Positions 23,740 to 33,948 of a stretch of 36,267 nt of DNA are shown here, in pieces; position 1 is the first letter of the stretch; each line of letters begins with the position of its first letter. The position numbers and the translations under genes were made by a program. The notes under the pieces were generated by a model that had not been told where the DNA came from, ran no database searches, and was given only the letters and a program-made list of their open reading frames with translations. Source of the stretch: an uncultured Prevotella sp. (GTDB taxonomy: Bacteria; Bacteroidota; Bacteroidia; Bacteroidales; Bacteroidaceae). Location of the stretch: NCBI GenBank assembly GCA_900546575.1, contig URDM01000022.1, forward strand, positions 1 through 36,267, written 5' to 3'.

Positions 23740-23834
23740 CGAAATAAAATCGAAATATTTGTAAATCAATCCTAAATACTTACATATACTAACTGAATCC
23801 TCATTATTAATACTAATTTATAGAGAGAGAGCTT

Positions 23835-26800
23835 ATGGAAAAAAGATTAGCAATTTTAATCCTTTGCTTCGCCAGCTTATTGTTTGGGGGGGTAAAGCGA
23901 TGGCTCAATCCGTTATTACGGGTACAGTACTTTCAATTGAAGACGAGACCCCTGTTGTAGGTGCGTCTGTTAAAGTTCAAGGCACCAATGATGGGGCTGT
24001 TACCGACATGTATGGTCGGTTCAGTCTTAAGAATGTTAAGTCAGGTACAAAACTTGTAATTTCATACATCGGTATGAAGTCAAGAACTGTTATGGCTCGC
24101 CAGAACATGCGTGTAATACTTGAAAATGACTCTAAGGCTCTTGATGAAGTGTTGGTGCAGGTGGCGTATGGTGCTGCCAAGAAGTCGACACTTACCGGTG
24201 CCGTTTCGCAGGTAGACAGCAAGCAGATTGAGGTTCGACCAGTGTCGAGCGTTACTTCTGCTCTTGAGGGTTCTACTTCGGGTGTGCAGATTAACAGTAC
24301 ATACGGTCAGCCAGGTTCAGAGGCTACAATCCGTATTCGTGGATTTGGTACCGTCAACGGTTCTTCAAGTCCTCTCTATGTGCTCGACGGTGTACCTTTC
24401 GGTGGTAACATTTCCGATCTTAACTCAAGTGATATTGAGAGTATCACAGTGTTGAAGGACGCAGCTTCGTGTGCCCTCTACGGCAACCGTGCTTCTAACG
24501 GTGTTATTCTTATCACCTCTAAGCGTGGTAAGGGCGACCGTATGAGCTTCAACCTGAAGATTAATCAGGGTACATACTCACGTGGTATCAAGGAGTATGA
24601 CTTGCTCAATGCCAATGAATTTATGGAGACCAACTGGCTGAATATGCGCAATGCACGTATTACTGCTGGCGACGATATGGCTAAAGCTAATGCTTATGCT
24701 ACTAACAACCTTATCAAGGAAAGACTTTATCTCAACATCTACAACAAGGCAAACGACCAGTTGTTCGATGCCAATGGTAAGCTTGTTTCTGATGCACGCA
24801 TACTTGACGGCTATGCCGAAGATCTTGATTGGTATGATGAGGCTGTGCGCAGTGGCTATCGTCAGGAGTACAGCTTCAGTGGAAGCCATGCCTCTTCTAA
24901 GAGCGACTATTACTTCTCTGTAGGCTATCTTGACGAGAAGGGTTATGTAACCAATTCTGACTTCAACCGTCTTACAGGTCGTGCTGCTTTGAATTTCCGT
25001 CCGAGAAATTGGTTCAATACAGGCTTTACAATTTCGGGTAGCCACCAGAAGACAAATTCTACAACTGGTGATAGTGCAAATTCTTTCACCAACGTATTTA
25101 TGTATTGCCGCAATATTTCGCCTATCTATCCTGTACACTTGCACAATGCTGACGGTACTTATCGTCTGGACGCATCGGGCAACCGTCAGTTTGACCCCGG
25201 ACAGTACACAGCTGACGACGGCTCTGTAATACAGACACGTAACCAGTATGCCGACCGCCATGTGATTTGGGAGAACCTCTTGAACAAGAGCCGTACATAC
25301 CGCAACACTCTTCAGGGTTCAGCATACATGGACTTCAAGTTCCTCAACGACTTCACATTTACTGTTAAGGGCGAGATGAACGTGCGCAATCAGGAGTATC
25401 GCTCATACGACAATGCCATTATCGGTAACGGTAAGGGTAACAATGGTCGTTCGTCACGAAGCATTTATCGCTACAAGAACTGGACTTTCCAGCAGCAGCT
25501 CAACTGGAACCACAAGTTTGGCGACCACAACGTAAGCGTATTGCTCGGTCATGAGAACTACAGCTACTTCTATGACTATACATATATTTATAAGACCAAT
25601 CAGACATTTGAGGGTAAGGACAACCTGAGCAATTTCAACACCCTGACATCGGGCGACGGCTACAGCGACCGTTATCGCACAGAGAGCTATCTGGGTCGTG
25701 TACGCTATGACTATAAGGAGAAGTACAATCTTGAGGCTTCGTTCCGTCGCGACGGTTCGTCACGCTTCCATAAGGACAGCCGCTGGGGTAACTTCGGCAG
25801 TATCGGTGCCAACTGGGTTATCTCTAAGGAGGAATTCATGAAGCCAATAGAATGGGTAGACAACTTGAAGATACGTGCCGACTACGGTTTGGTAGGTAAT
25901 GACGCAGGTGCTGGCTACTACTCTTATTTGGCACTCTATGCAGCCGATCAGAACCACAACAGCGGTGCATATTATCTTACACAGCTTGCTAATTCCGAAC
26001 TTAAGTGGGAGACTGGACAGTCGTTCGGTTTTGGTGTTGATGCACGTCTTTTCAACCGTTGGAACATCAGTGTTGAATACTTCGACAAGCGCAATAAGGA
26101 CCTTCTCTTCGATGTATATCTGCCTCTATCAGCAGGTGCTACATCTTCAAGTTCGGCAGAATCTACTATCACCAAGAACTTGGGCGTGATATCTAACCGA
26201 GGAATCGAGATTAATACCGATGTAGATATTTACAAGAGTCGTGATTGGACTGTTAACTTCGCAACCAATGCTTCGTTCATCAAGAATAAGATTATCGAGT
26301 TGCCAGAGCAGAACAAGGATGGTATCATCTCTGGAGCACAGAAGATTGTTGAGGGCAAGAGCCGTTACGAGTTCTTTACTTACACATACGTAGGTGTCGA
26401 CCAGATGACAGGTAACTCTCTGTACAAGGCAAATCTTGAGGACTACTGCGTTAAGGCAGCCGACGGAACAGTAATCGGCAACCCCAAAGGCAGTGACATC
26501 ACCTCGAAGACCGTTCATATCGGCGATAAGTACTATGTGAACAACACTACATATGCCATTAAGGAATTCCAAGGCTCTGCAATTCCTAAGGTATACGGCA
26601 GTTTCACACCGTCTGTAAGATTCCGCGACCTTACCCTGTCGGCTATGTTCACTTATTCATTGGGTGGCAAGATATATGATGGTGTATATGCAGGACTTAT
26701 GGCTACAGGTACTTCAGCCTATAACAACCACAAGGATATCCTTAACTCTTGGAATGGTGTTCCTGAAGGCATGACTGAAGATTCGCCCAACCGTATATGG

Positions 26801-27100
26801 TATGGGGGCATTCCGCAGGTCAACAGTACTACAAGCTCTGACAACAACGGAACATCTTCAAGATGGATTACCAGTGCCAACTATATTGTATTGAAGAACA
26901 TCAATATGAGCTACTCATTGCCAAAGGCATGGGTTAAAGCTCTTACCCTTGAGTCGGTACGCTTCAACTTCGCTTGCGAGAATGCTTTCACCAGCACCAA
27001 GCGTAGAGGTCTCAATCCGCAGCAGGGATTCAGCGGTTTCCAGTACAACTATCTTGTGACACCACGCGTGTTCACAGTAGGTCTGGATGTTAAGTTCTAA
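23835..27100 (+). CDS. SusC/RagA-family TonB-dependent receptor, signal peptide frame-disrupted at G7
   Basis: The main frame (from a TTG at 23864, or from ATG 23900) encodes a carboxypeptidase-D-like domain (MAQSVITGTVLSIEDETPVV onward), the SusC motif LDEVLVQVAYG and a plug (YVLDGVPFGG, ITVLKDAASCALYGNRASNG). A long barrel ends in VGLDVKF. No signal peptide is present in that frame. The ATG at 23835 starts MEKRLAILILCFASLLFGG, an ideal signal, but in another frame; unshifted, it stops at 23960 after 41 codons. The frames meet in GGGGGGG (23886–23892). One extra G, two fewer, or a -1 slip gives …LLFGGGKAMAQS, a normal cleavage site. The product should import a SusD-bound nutrient. Downstream neighbours are SusD (32 nt) and then an S9 peptidase. 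Confidence 0.9.
23886..23892 (+). repeat. G7 homopolymer in the susC signal-peptide region
   Basis: The seven consecutive G (TTTGGGGGGGTAAAG) lie exactly where the signal-peptide frame and the receptor frame need to join. Eight G would fuse them into one continuous reading frame. Confidence 0.9.
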
Positions 27101-27132
27101 TTTTTTTTCACTGACATTAAAATCTTGCAACA

Positions 27133-28689
27133 ATGAAAAAAGCATTATATATATTATCGGCTTGTGCATTGATGCTTACAGCTTCATGTAGTAGCGATTA
27201 TCTTGAACTACAGCCGAACTCATCAGCCAGTACGGGTACTATCTTCGAAACTACCGACAATGTAAAGTTGGCTGTCAATGGTCTGTCAAAGCTTATGACC
27301 AAACAGTATCTGGGCCAGCAGGGATGTAATGGTGAGGGTACAATACGTACATGGTATGGCAACTATCCTGGCAACGACTACCAGAAGAGCAATCTTACCG
27401 GATGGTCGTCTATCATCAACAGCCTGTTTCTGGAGCGTTCAACTTCTTTGTACGACTATTATCCTTGGTTCTATTATTACAAGGTGATTGGCAATGCCAA
27501 TTCTGTAATCTGTCGTACTGACGATGCTGCTGGCACTGACGCAGAGAAAGCATTCTTGAAGGCTCAGGCACTTACTTTCCGTGCCTATTGTTATTCGCAG
27601 TTGCTGCAGCTGTACTCTAAGCGATGGATGGACAGCAACAATGGCAGTTCGCGTGGTGTAATATTGCGTATTGACGAGTCGAAGGACGAGATGCCTGCAT
27701 CTACTCAGGCTCAGTGCTATGAGCAGATATATAAGGATCTTGACGAAGCGATAAAGTACTTCAACGAATGCGGAATAAAACGCGGTAAGGACGAGAAGCA
27801 TCTGCCTGATGTTAATGCGGCCTATGCTGTGTATGCTTATGCAGCTCTCCATCGTGAGGATTGGCCTACTGCAGCCAAGTATGCCAAGATGGCGCGCGAG
27901 GGTCATCCGCTCTTATCTGGTAAAGATTATCCTGAAAGCGGATTCAGTGCTGACAACGACGAGTGGATATGGAATGTGTTTAGCAATGAGGAGGAGACTC
28001 TTTATTTCTACCAGTTCTTTTCTTTTGAGTCGTCTAACTCAAGTGCCAGTATTTGCCGTAACTATCCGGTAGCAATCAGCAAGGAATTGTACGATCAGAT
28101 TCCAGAAACTGATGTTCGTCGCGGTATGTTCCTCGCTCCTATGGAGGGTGAAAGCTACGATCCTGCTACTGGATTGGCAGGTACAGCTATGGCTAAACGT
28201 GCAAGAAAGGATTTTGCAAGCAAGTTGTTTCGTACTACTAAGGTATTTGCCTACATGTCGTTCAAGCATCTTGTACAGGCACAGCCTGGTGTAGGCGAGT
28301 TTGCTCTTTTCCGCGCTTCCGAAATGTATCTTATTGAGGCTGAGGCTTACTGCCATATGCCTGGTAAGGAAAGCGAAGCACAGGGTTTGTTGTGTAATCT
28401 CAACCACGATTCGGGTCGTGATCCAAATTATGTTTGTACAAAGACAGGTCAGGACTTACTCGACGAGGTACGTCTCTATTACCGTATAGAGATGTTCGGC
28501 GAGGGTCGCGACTGGTTCAACTACAAGCGTTGGGGATTGCCTATCGTGCGCCACGATGCGTCTCATGGTGGTAGCTTCCATAAACAGTTTGCTGTTACTA
28601 TCAATCCTCAGGACAGCAATGGTTGGACATGGGTGATTCCTAACAAGGAGATTGACTATAATACAGCTATCTCAAGCCCGTTGGAGTAA
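27133..28689 (+). CDS. RagB/SusD-family surface lipoprotein
   Basis: The 518-residue product begins MKKALYILSACALMLTASC, a lipoprotein signal with Cys19, then SSDYLELQPNSSAS. SusD features are the N-terminal helix TTDNVKLAVNGLSKLM, the core AEKAFLKAQALTFRAYCYSQ with LLQLYSKRW, TPR-like helices (VYAYAALHREDWPTAAKYAK) and a C-terminal FRASEMYLIEAEAYCH with EMFGEGRDWFNYKRWG. Length is typical. It lies 32 nt behind susC, and the two form one receptor complex that captures and hands over substrate at the cell surface. The strict pair carries no glycoside hydrolase neighbours; the next gene is a peptidase, which points weakly to peptides. Its expression should follow that of susC. Confidence 0.95.
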   Translation: MKKALYILSACALMLTASCSSDYLELQPNSSASTGTIFETTDNVKLAVNGLSKLMTKQYLGQQGCNGEGTIRTWYGNYPGNDYQKSNLTGWSSIINSLFLERSTSLYDYYPWFYYYKVIGNANSVICRTDDAAGTDAEKAFLKAQALTFRAYCYSQLLQLYSKRWMDSNNGSSRGVILRIDESKDEMPASTQAQCYEQIYKDLDEAIKYFNECGIKRGKDEKHLPDVNAAYAVYAYAALHREDWPTAAKYAKMAREGHPLLSGKDYPESGFSADNDEWIWNVFSNEEETLYFYQFFSFESSNSSASICRNYPVAISKELYDQIPETDVRRGMFLAPMEGESYDPATGLAGTAMAKRARKDFASKLFRTTKVFAYMSFKHLVQAQPGVGEFALFRASEMYLIEAEAYCHMPGKESEAQGLLCNLNHDSGRDPNYVCTKTGQDLLDEVRLYYRIEMFGEGRDWFNYKRWGLPIVRHDASHGGSFHKQFAVTINPQDSNGWTWVIPNKEIDYNTAISSPLE

Positions 28690-28727
28690 TGGGCAATTGG
28701 TGAATTTATAATTTAATTAGAACCCGT

Positions 28728-28758
28728 GGGGGCGTGTCGTGGTGACACTCCCCCTTTT
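28728..28758 (+). terminator. Terminator of the susC–susD pair
   Basis: GGGGG-C-GTGTC (28728–28738) pairs with GACAC-T-CCCCC (28744–28754) around a GTGGT loop, with one C·T mismatch. TTTT follows. It lies 38 nt after the susD stop and 26 nt before the peptidase start, separating the two units unless readthrough occurs. Confidence 0.88.
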
Positions 28759-28783
28759 CTCGTTAATAATAACTAATGATAAC

Positions 28784-31597
28784 ATGAAAAGAAAATTGTT
28801 GACTCTTGGCCTGTGTCTGGCTACTTGCTTAATGGCATATGCCCAAAAGAAACCGTTGGACCATACGGTGTACGACGGATGGAAAAGTATTGCCAACACA
28901 CAGATGACTTCCGACGGACGATACCTTCTGTACGAAGTGAATCCGCAGGAGGGCAACGGTCAGCTGGTGGTGCGACGACTGAGCGATGGAAGCGAGCTCC
29001 TGTTGCCACGTGGCTATAAGGCCAACATCGCTACAAACAACCGCACTGCGTGCGTACTGATAAAGGCTCCATATGCCGAGATACGCAATGCCCGAAAACG
29101 CAAGGTGAAGAAGGACAAGATGCCGAAGGATTCGCTCGCCATAATCAATTTCGACGAGTGGACCATCAGCAAGTACGAGCGCATCAAGTCGTACAAGACG
29201 GGCATTGACAACAATGATGTGGTGGCTTACATCCATTCGCGCAAGCCCAATAAGAACAAGAAGAAGGCTGCGCGCGAACGCCTCGACGGTGATGTGCTTG
29301 TTGTGGTGAATACACTCACTGGCAAGCAGACCGAGGTGAAGAATGTGTCGGAATATGCTATCAATGCCGACGCAAGCAGCATGACGGTACTGGTGAATCC
29401 CGACAAGAAGAACAAGAAACTCAAGTCGTCGGCAACTGTCTACGACCTGCCTACAATGACCATGTCGGTGCTCTCGCAGGGAAAGAAGTACTACGGCGGT
29501 GCTCGATACAGCGTTGACGGCAGTAAGATAGTGTTCCTTGCTTCTACCGACACTATTACGACAGGCAACAAGCACTGTTCGCTCTTTTATGTGAACAACG
29601 GGCTGTCGAGCGAGATTATACCGCAAGGTTACAGCCGCAATCTGCCAAACGGATGGGGACTCAATGAGAACAGTGCTCCCGAGTTCTCGCAAGACGGACA
29701 GCGTGTGCTCATTGGTGTGGCACCATATATAGCACCAGACGATCCGAAAATTGTTGAGGCAGAAACTGCTCAGGTAGACATTTGGAACTATCGCGACTGG
29801 CAGATACAGCCACAGCAGAAGGTGAATGTAGCCAATGCCAAGCGCAAGACTTATCTCAGCGTCATCAATTTGTCTGATCCCAATCAGATTGTTCCGCTCA
29901 CAACTGCCATGTGGGACCGAGTGACTGTGATGAATCAAGGCAATTCGGAGTGGGCACTGTCGCAAGACAAGACCAAATACTACATACAGTCGCAGTGGGA
30001 CGACGATGAGTTCAAGGACATCTCGTTGGTGAATGTCAACACTGGCAAGCGCATCAGTATTGCCGAGAAGGTTAATGCAATGGCTATGTCGTCGCCCGAT
30101 GGCAAGTATGTCCTTTGGTACAACTTGAGCGATTCGGCTTATTACTGCTATAATGTGGCAAGTGGAAAGACGGTGAATCTGACTCGTCAGACAGGCGTAA
30201 ACTTCTACGACGAGACCGACGACCATCCTAACTTCCCGCCACCGTATGATACTGACCCATTATGGACCAATGCCGACCAGAGCGTGCTTATCAGCGACCG
30301 TTACGATGTGTGGAAATTCAATCCCGACGGCAATGGATTCCAGAACCTTACCAATGGCAATGGACGCAAGTCGAACATCCAGCTTCGCCATCGTGTATAC
30401 GACCGCCATGCTCCACGACTCTCAAAGCTGTGGACCGATAAGAATGTTGTCGACGAGAATGCACTGCTCTACATGACAGCCTTCGACGAGACTACGAAGA
30501 AGAACGGATTTGCCACGGTGCGTGTCAACGACAACAACTCATACCGTCTGAATGTGCTTGACACCTTCAGTTACGTAAACGTGTATAAGGCAGGGGCTGC
30601 CGATGTGGTGGCTTATCAGAAGGGCAACTTCAGCAATGCCTATAACATGCACGTGAGCGATGCCGCTTTTGCATATGAGAAGTGTGTGAGCGATATCAAT
30701 CCGCAGATGAAGCAATACTTATGGGGCCATGCCCAGCTGGTACACTGGAAGGCTTACGACGGAACTCCGCTCGACGGACTGCTCTATGTGCCCGAAGGCA
30801 TTGAGTCGGGAACCAAGTTGCCAATGATGATTTACTTCTACGAGAAACGTTCGGAGACGCTTTACAATCATATCGACCCGCGTCCGAGTCGCTCAACGGT
30901 CAACCTTGCCTTCTATTGCAGTCGCGGGTACGTAGTGTTCGTTCCGGACATAGTATATAAGGTGGGTCATCCGGGCGAGAGTGCATACAACTGTATCGTG
31001 TCGGGTGCCAAGGCTATGTGCAGCCAGTTCAACTTCATCGACAGCACACGAATGGCTATTCAGGGACAAAGCTGGGGAGGCTATCAGACTGCCTATCTCG
31101 TTACACGCACCAATATGTTCTGCGCAGCCGGAGCTGGAGCGCCCGTGAGCAATATGACATCAGCCTATGGCGGTATACGTTGGGGTTCGGGTGTGTGTCG
31201 ACAGATGCAGTACGAGCACGGACAGAGCCGCATTGGAGCAACCCTTTGGGACAAGGGCGGACTCGACCTGTATCTTGAAAACTCGCCGCTGTTCGGTGCT
31301 AACCGTGTGGAGACACCGTTGCTCATCATGCACAACGACAACGACGGTGCCGTGCCATGGTATCAGGGCATTGAGTACTTCATGGCGTTGCGTCGATTGG
31401 GCAAGCCTGTGTGGATGTTGCAGTACAATCGCGAGGAGCACAACCTTGTGGAGCGTCGCAACTGCAAGGACTTGAGCATACGTTTGCAGCAGTTCTTCGA
31501 CTACTATATGAAGGGTGCGCCCGAGCCAGCATGGATGAAGTATGGAGTGCCGGCTACACGCAAGGGACAGTATCTTGGCACCGAACTCACCGAATAA
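28784..31597 (+). CDS. Secreted S9-family (prolyl oligopeptidase-type) serine peptidase
   Basis: I start at ATG 28784, which gives the signal peptide MKRKLLTLGLCLATCLMAYAQ; the longer frame from GTG 28739 begins inside the terminator. Residues about 30–640 form the beta-propeller-like domain (for example YLLYEVNPQEGNGQLVVRR, SPDGKYVLWYNLSD). The C-terminal alpha/beta hydrolase domain has the catalytic Ser763 in GQSWGGYQ, Asp854 in HNDNDGAVPW and His886 in EEHNL, a complete triad. S9 enzymes cut short peptides, commonly after proline or as dipeptidyl/acylaminoacyl peptidases; specificity cannot be read here. The enzyme is 937 residues and periplasmic by its signal. It may process peptides imported by the upstream SusCD, although a terminator separates them. 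Confidence 0.92.
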   Translation: MKRKLLTLGLCLATCLMAYAQKKPLDHTVYDGWKSIANTQMTSDGRYLLYEVNPQEGNGQLVVRRLSDGSELLLPRGYKANIATNNRTACVLIKAPYAEIRNARKRKVKKDKMPKDSLAIINFDEWTISKYERIKSYKTGIDNNDVVAYIHSRKPNKNKKKAARERLDGDVLVVVNTLTGKQTEVKNVSEYAINADASSMTVLVNPDKKNKKLKSSATVYDLPTMTMSVLSQGKKYYGGARYSVDGSKIVFLASTDTITTGNKHCSLFYVNNGLSSEIIPQGYSRNLPNGWGLNENSAPEFSQDGQRVLIGVAPYIAPDDPKIVEAETAQVDIWNYRDWQIQPQQKVNVANAKRKTYLSVINLSDPNQIVPLTTAMWDRVTVMNQGNSEWALSQDKTKYYIQSQWDDDEFKDISLVNVNTGKRISIAEKVNAMAMSSPDGKYVLWYNLSDSAYYCYNVASGKTVNLTRQTGVNFYDETDDHPNFPPPYDTDPLWTNADQSVLISDRYDVWKFNPDGNGFQNLTNGNGRKSNIQLRHRVYDRHAPRLSKLWTDKNVVDENALLYMTAFDETTKKNGFATVRVNDNNSYRLNVLDTFSYVNVYKAGAADVVAYQKGNFSNAYNMHVSDAAFAYEKCVSDINPQMKQYLWGHAQLVHWKAYDGTPLDGLLYVPEGIESGTKLPMMIYFYEKRSETLYNHIDPRPSRSTVNLAFYCSRGYVVFVPDIVYKVGHPGESAYNCIVSGAKAMCSQFNFIDSTRMAIQGQSWGGYQTAYLVTRTNMFCAAGAGAPVSNMTSAYGGIRWGSGVCRQMQYEHGQSRIGATLWDKGGLDLYLENSPLFGANRVETPLLIMHNDNDGAVPWYQGIEYFMALRRLGKPVWMLQYNREEHNLVERRNCKDLSIRLQQFFDYYMKGAPEPAWMKYGVPATRKGQYLGTELTE

Positions 31598-31612
31598 AAC
31601 GGCAAGTTGACG

Positions 31613-31641
31613 TTTGAAATAAGTTTTTTTGTGTACCTTTG
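31613..31641 (+). promoter_or_regulatory. Promoter for the nitroreductase–xseA–xseB unit
   Basis: TTTG (31613–31616), a 17-nt spacer and TACCTTTG (31634–31641) match the Bacteroidetes consensus closely, as in the tRNA-Arg promoter. The start codon follows 31 nt after the -7 element. Confidence 0.8.
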
Positions 31642-31672
31642 CCTATACATATACACATAAAACAGAATACAT

Positions 31673-32413
31673 ATGAAGACAATAAACACACGCCGCAGCA
31701 TACGCCGTTATGCCGACCGACCCGTAGACGACCAACTGTTGCGTCGATTGCTGGCTGAGGCTGAGCGCACGCAGACCATGGGCAACTTGCAGTTCTACAG
31801 TGTTGTGGTGACTCGCAGCGACGAGATGAAGCGCCGTCTGGCTCCTGCTCATTTCAATCAGCCTATGGTCACTGAGGCACCTGTAGTGTTGACGTTCTGC
31901 GCTGACACTCGCCGCACCACCGTATGGTGCAACAACCGTCAGGCTGTGCCGGGTTATGACAATATGCTTTCGTATCAGAATGCAGCCACCGATGCTCTGC
32001 TCTTCTGCCAGACATTCTGCAATCTGGCTGAGGAGGAGGGATTGGGATGCTGCTTCCTAGGCACAACGGTCTACATGCCGCAGATGATTATCGACACATT
32101 GCAGCTGCCCGAGCTTGTGGTGCCGGTAGCAACGATCACGTTGGGATGGCCCGATGAGCAGCCAGAACTGACCGACCGCCTTCCGCTCGACGCTATCATG
32201 CACAGCGAGACCTATCACGACTATACGCCCGAGAGCATCAATAAGTTCTATGCCGAGAAGGAAGCACTTGAGGAGAGCAAGGAGTTCTGCCGCATCAACA
32301 ACAAGCAGACGCTCGCCCAGGTGTTCACCGATTGTCGCTACACCAAGAAGGACAACGAGGCTATGTCGGCAGGACTGATGGACGTATTGCGCCGACAGGG
32401 TTTTCTGAAGTAA
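31673..32413 (+). CDS. Nitroreductase-family flavoprotein
   Basis: The 246-residue product starts with the family's FMN-binding RRSIRRYADRPVDD segment (about 7–20). It continues with SYQNAATDALLFCQTFCNLA and EEEGLGCCFLGTT (about 100–130), the helix and loop that bind flavin in NfsA/FRP-like enzymes. It then has LVVPVATITLGWPDEQP, the usual strand after the FMN site. These enzymes use NAD(P)H to reduce nitro-aromatics, quinones or flavins; the natural substrate is unknown. The C-terminal part (about 180–246) with YHDYTPESINKFYAEKE and TLAQVFTDCRYTK is the variant seen in many anaerobes. It has its own promoter, and xseA begins 16 nt after its stop, so they are probably co-transcribed. Confidence 0.9.
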   Translation: MKTINTRRSIRRYADRPVDDQLLRRLLAEAERTQTMGNLQFYSVVVTRSDEMKRRLAPAHFNQPMVTEAPVVLTFCADTRRTTVWCNNRQAVPGYDNMLSYQNAATDALLFCQTFCNLAEEEGLGCCFLGTTVYMPQMIIDTLQLPELVVPVATITLGWPDEQPELTDRLPLDAIMHSETYHDYTPESINKFYAEKEALEESKEFCRINNKQTLAQVFTDCRYTKKDNEAMSAGLMDVLRRQGFLK

Positions 32414-32429
32414 TGATAACAACTATCGA

Positions 32430-33734
32430 ATGACTAAGACATTATCCTTATACGAACTCAACTCTATCGTGGCTTCGGTCATTGACATCGACATGCAGGG
32501 CGATTATTGGGTGGTGGCAGAGATTTCCGAACTGCGGGAGGTGCGTGGCCATTGCTACATGGAGCTTGTCGAGAAGGACGAACTCTCAAATACGCCAATT
32601 GCAAAAGCCTCTGCCAAGTGCTGGGCTTCACGATGGAGCATGCTCCGACCTATGTTCGAGCGCATCACCGGACAACGCCTGCATGCCGGAATGAAGGTGA
32701 TGCTGAGCGTGCATGCGCAGTTTCATGCTGCCTATGGGTTCTCATGGATAGTCAGCGACATAAATCCTGAATATACAATGGGCGACCTTGCTCGCCGACG
32801 TCAGCAGATAGTGGCTCAGCTGAAGGCCGAAGGAGTGTTCGACCTTCAGCGCGAACTCACTCTTTCATTGTTCGCTCAGCGCATTGCTGTGGTGTCGAGC
32901 GATGGGGCTGCAGGCTATGGCGACTTCTGCCGTCAGCTACACGACAATAGCGCTCATTATATATATAAGGTGGAATTGTTTGCTGCCACGATGCAGGGCG
33001 AGGCTGTTGAGCATAGCGTCATAGCCGCTCTCAATCGCATATACAGCCGTCATGACAGCTTCGACGTGGTGGTGATAATACGTGGTGGTGGCGCTACGAG
33101 CGACCTTTCGGGTTTCGACACGCTCGCATTGGCTGAGAATGTGGCCAACTTTCCGCTTCCCGTCATAACGGGCATCGGACACGACCGCGACGAGAGTGTT
33201 CTCGATATGGTGGCTCATACACGTGTCAAGACGCCTACAGCGGCTGCACAATTGCTCATTGACAACCTCGTTCGCACCGAATCTATGATTGATGCGGCAC
33301 GCCAGAGTATAGTCGACAGCACGCAGCGACGTATGCAGCACGAACGGGTCAGGATGGAGTCGCTCTCGGCTCGCATTCCGATGATGTTCTCGTTGGTGAA
33401 GACCAAGGAGGTGGCACGTGTCGACATGCTGTCGCGACGCATTGAGGCTGCCACTCAGCGACGCATTGCTACGGCACTTATGCAGATAGACAACTTGCAG
33501 GCGAAGCTTCAGTCGGCTGTCAACAGGCAACTTGTGGATGCCCGTCATCGTCTGCAACTCGTCGAGCAGCGCATTGAGGCAGTCAATCCCGAACGCCTTT
33601 TGCAGCGTGGCTACAGCATCACTACATACAACGGACGTGCCGTGCGCAATGCCATGGAACTGCCTGATGGGGCTGTTGTCGAAACGCGTGTTGAGAAAGG
33701 AAAATTCACTTCGGTAGTAACCAAAAACAAATGA
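32430..33734 (+). CDS. xseA: Exodeoxyribonuclease VII large subunit
   Basis: The 434-residue protein has the normal XseA layout. An N-terminal OB-fold (about residues 1–100) contains LYELNSIVASVIDIDM and YWVVAEISELREVRGHCYME. The catalytic domain (about 120–300) contains RIAVVSSDGAAGYGDF, VVIIRGGGATSDLSGFD and the GIGHDRDESVLDMVAH-TRVKTPTAAA block. A long coiled-coil C-terminal region follows (about 290–400) and then LLQRGYSITTYNGRAVR. With XseB it degrades single-stranded DNA to oligonucleotides in DNA repair. The stop overlaps the xseB start by 4 nt (ATGA), so translation is coupled. No residue is obviously missing. Confidence 0.96.
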   Translation: MTKTLSLYELNSIVASVIDIDMQGDYWVVAEISELREVRGHCYMELVEKDELSNTPIAKASAKCWASRWSMLRPMFERITGQRLHAGMKVMLSVHAQFHAAYGFSWIVSDINPEYTMGDLARRRQQIVAQLKAEGVFDLQRELTLSLFAQRIAVVSSDGAAGYGDFCRQLHDNSAHYIYKVELFAATMQGEAVEHSVIAALNRIYSRHDSFDVVVIIRGGGATSDLSGFDTLALAENVANFPLPVITGIGHDRDESVLDMVAHTRVKTPTAAAQLLIDNLVRTESMIDAARQSIVDSTQRRMQHERVRMESLSARIPMMFSLVKTKEVARVDMLSRRIEAATQRRIATALMQIDNLQAKLQSAVNRQLVDARHRLQLVEQRIEAVNPERLLQRGYSITTYNGRAVRNAMELPDGAVVETRVEKGKFTSVVTKNK

Positions 33735-33928
33735 TTATGGCAAGAGAAATGAAATACGAAACGGCAATGAACCAGTTGCAGTCCATTGCCGATAAGATGG
33801 AGAATGGTGAGCTTGACATTGACTCGCTCTGCGAGCAACTGAAGACTGCGCAGAAGCTTATAAAGCTTTGCAAGGACAAGCTCACCAAGACCGATGCCGA
33901 GATAAAGGCTGTGCTTGAGGAGAAATAA
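33731..33928 (+). CDS. xseB: Exodeoxyribonuclease VII small subunit
   Basis: The 65-residue protein starts at the ATG overlapping the xseA stop (a second ATG, 33737, is also possible). It matches XseB in sequence: YETAMNQLQSIADKMENGEL, then a second helix with LCEQLKTAQKLIKLCKDKLT. XseB forms two helices that cover the coiled-coil arms of XseA. The length (60–80 residues) is typical. It ends the plus-strand unit; a long hairpin lies 20 nt downstream. Confidence 0.96.
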   Translation: MIMAREMKYETAMNQLQSIADKMENGELDIDSLCEQLKTAQKLIKLCKDKLTKTDAEIKAVLEEK

Positions 33929-33948
33929 TCATCGGCTCATCCGATATT

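Noticed and set aside
23864..27100. TTG at 23864 as the true susC start
   Set aside because: It would give a receptor with no signal peptide, while a perfect signal peptide sits 29 nt upstream and is joined by a single-base change in the G tract.
28829..30226. 465-residue minus-strand frame
   Set aside because: Antisense shadow of the S9 peptidase; no signal, no domain, and codon pattern follows the sense gene.
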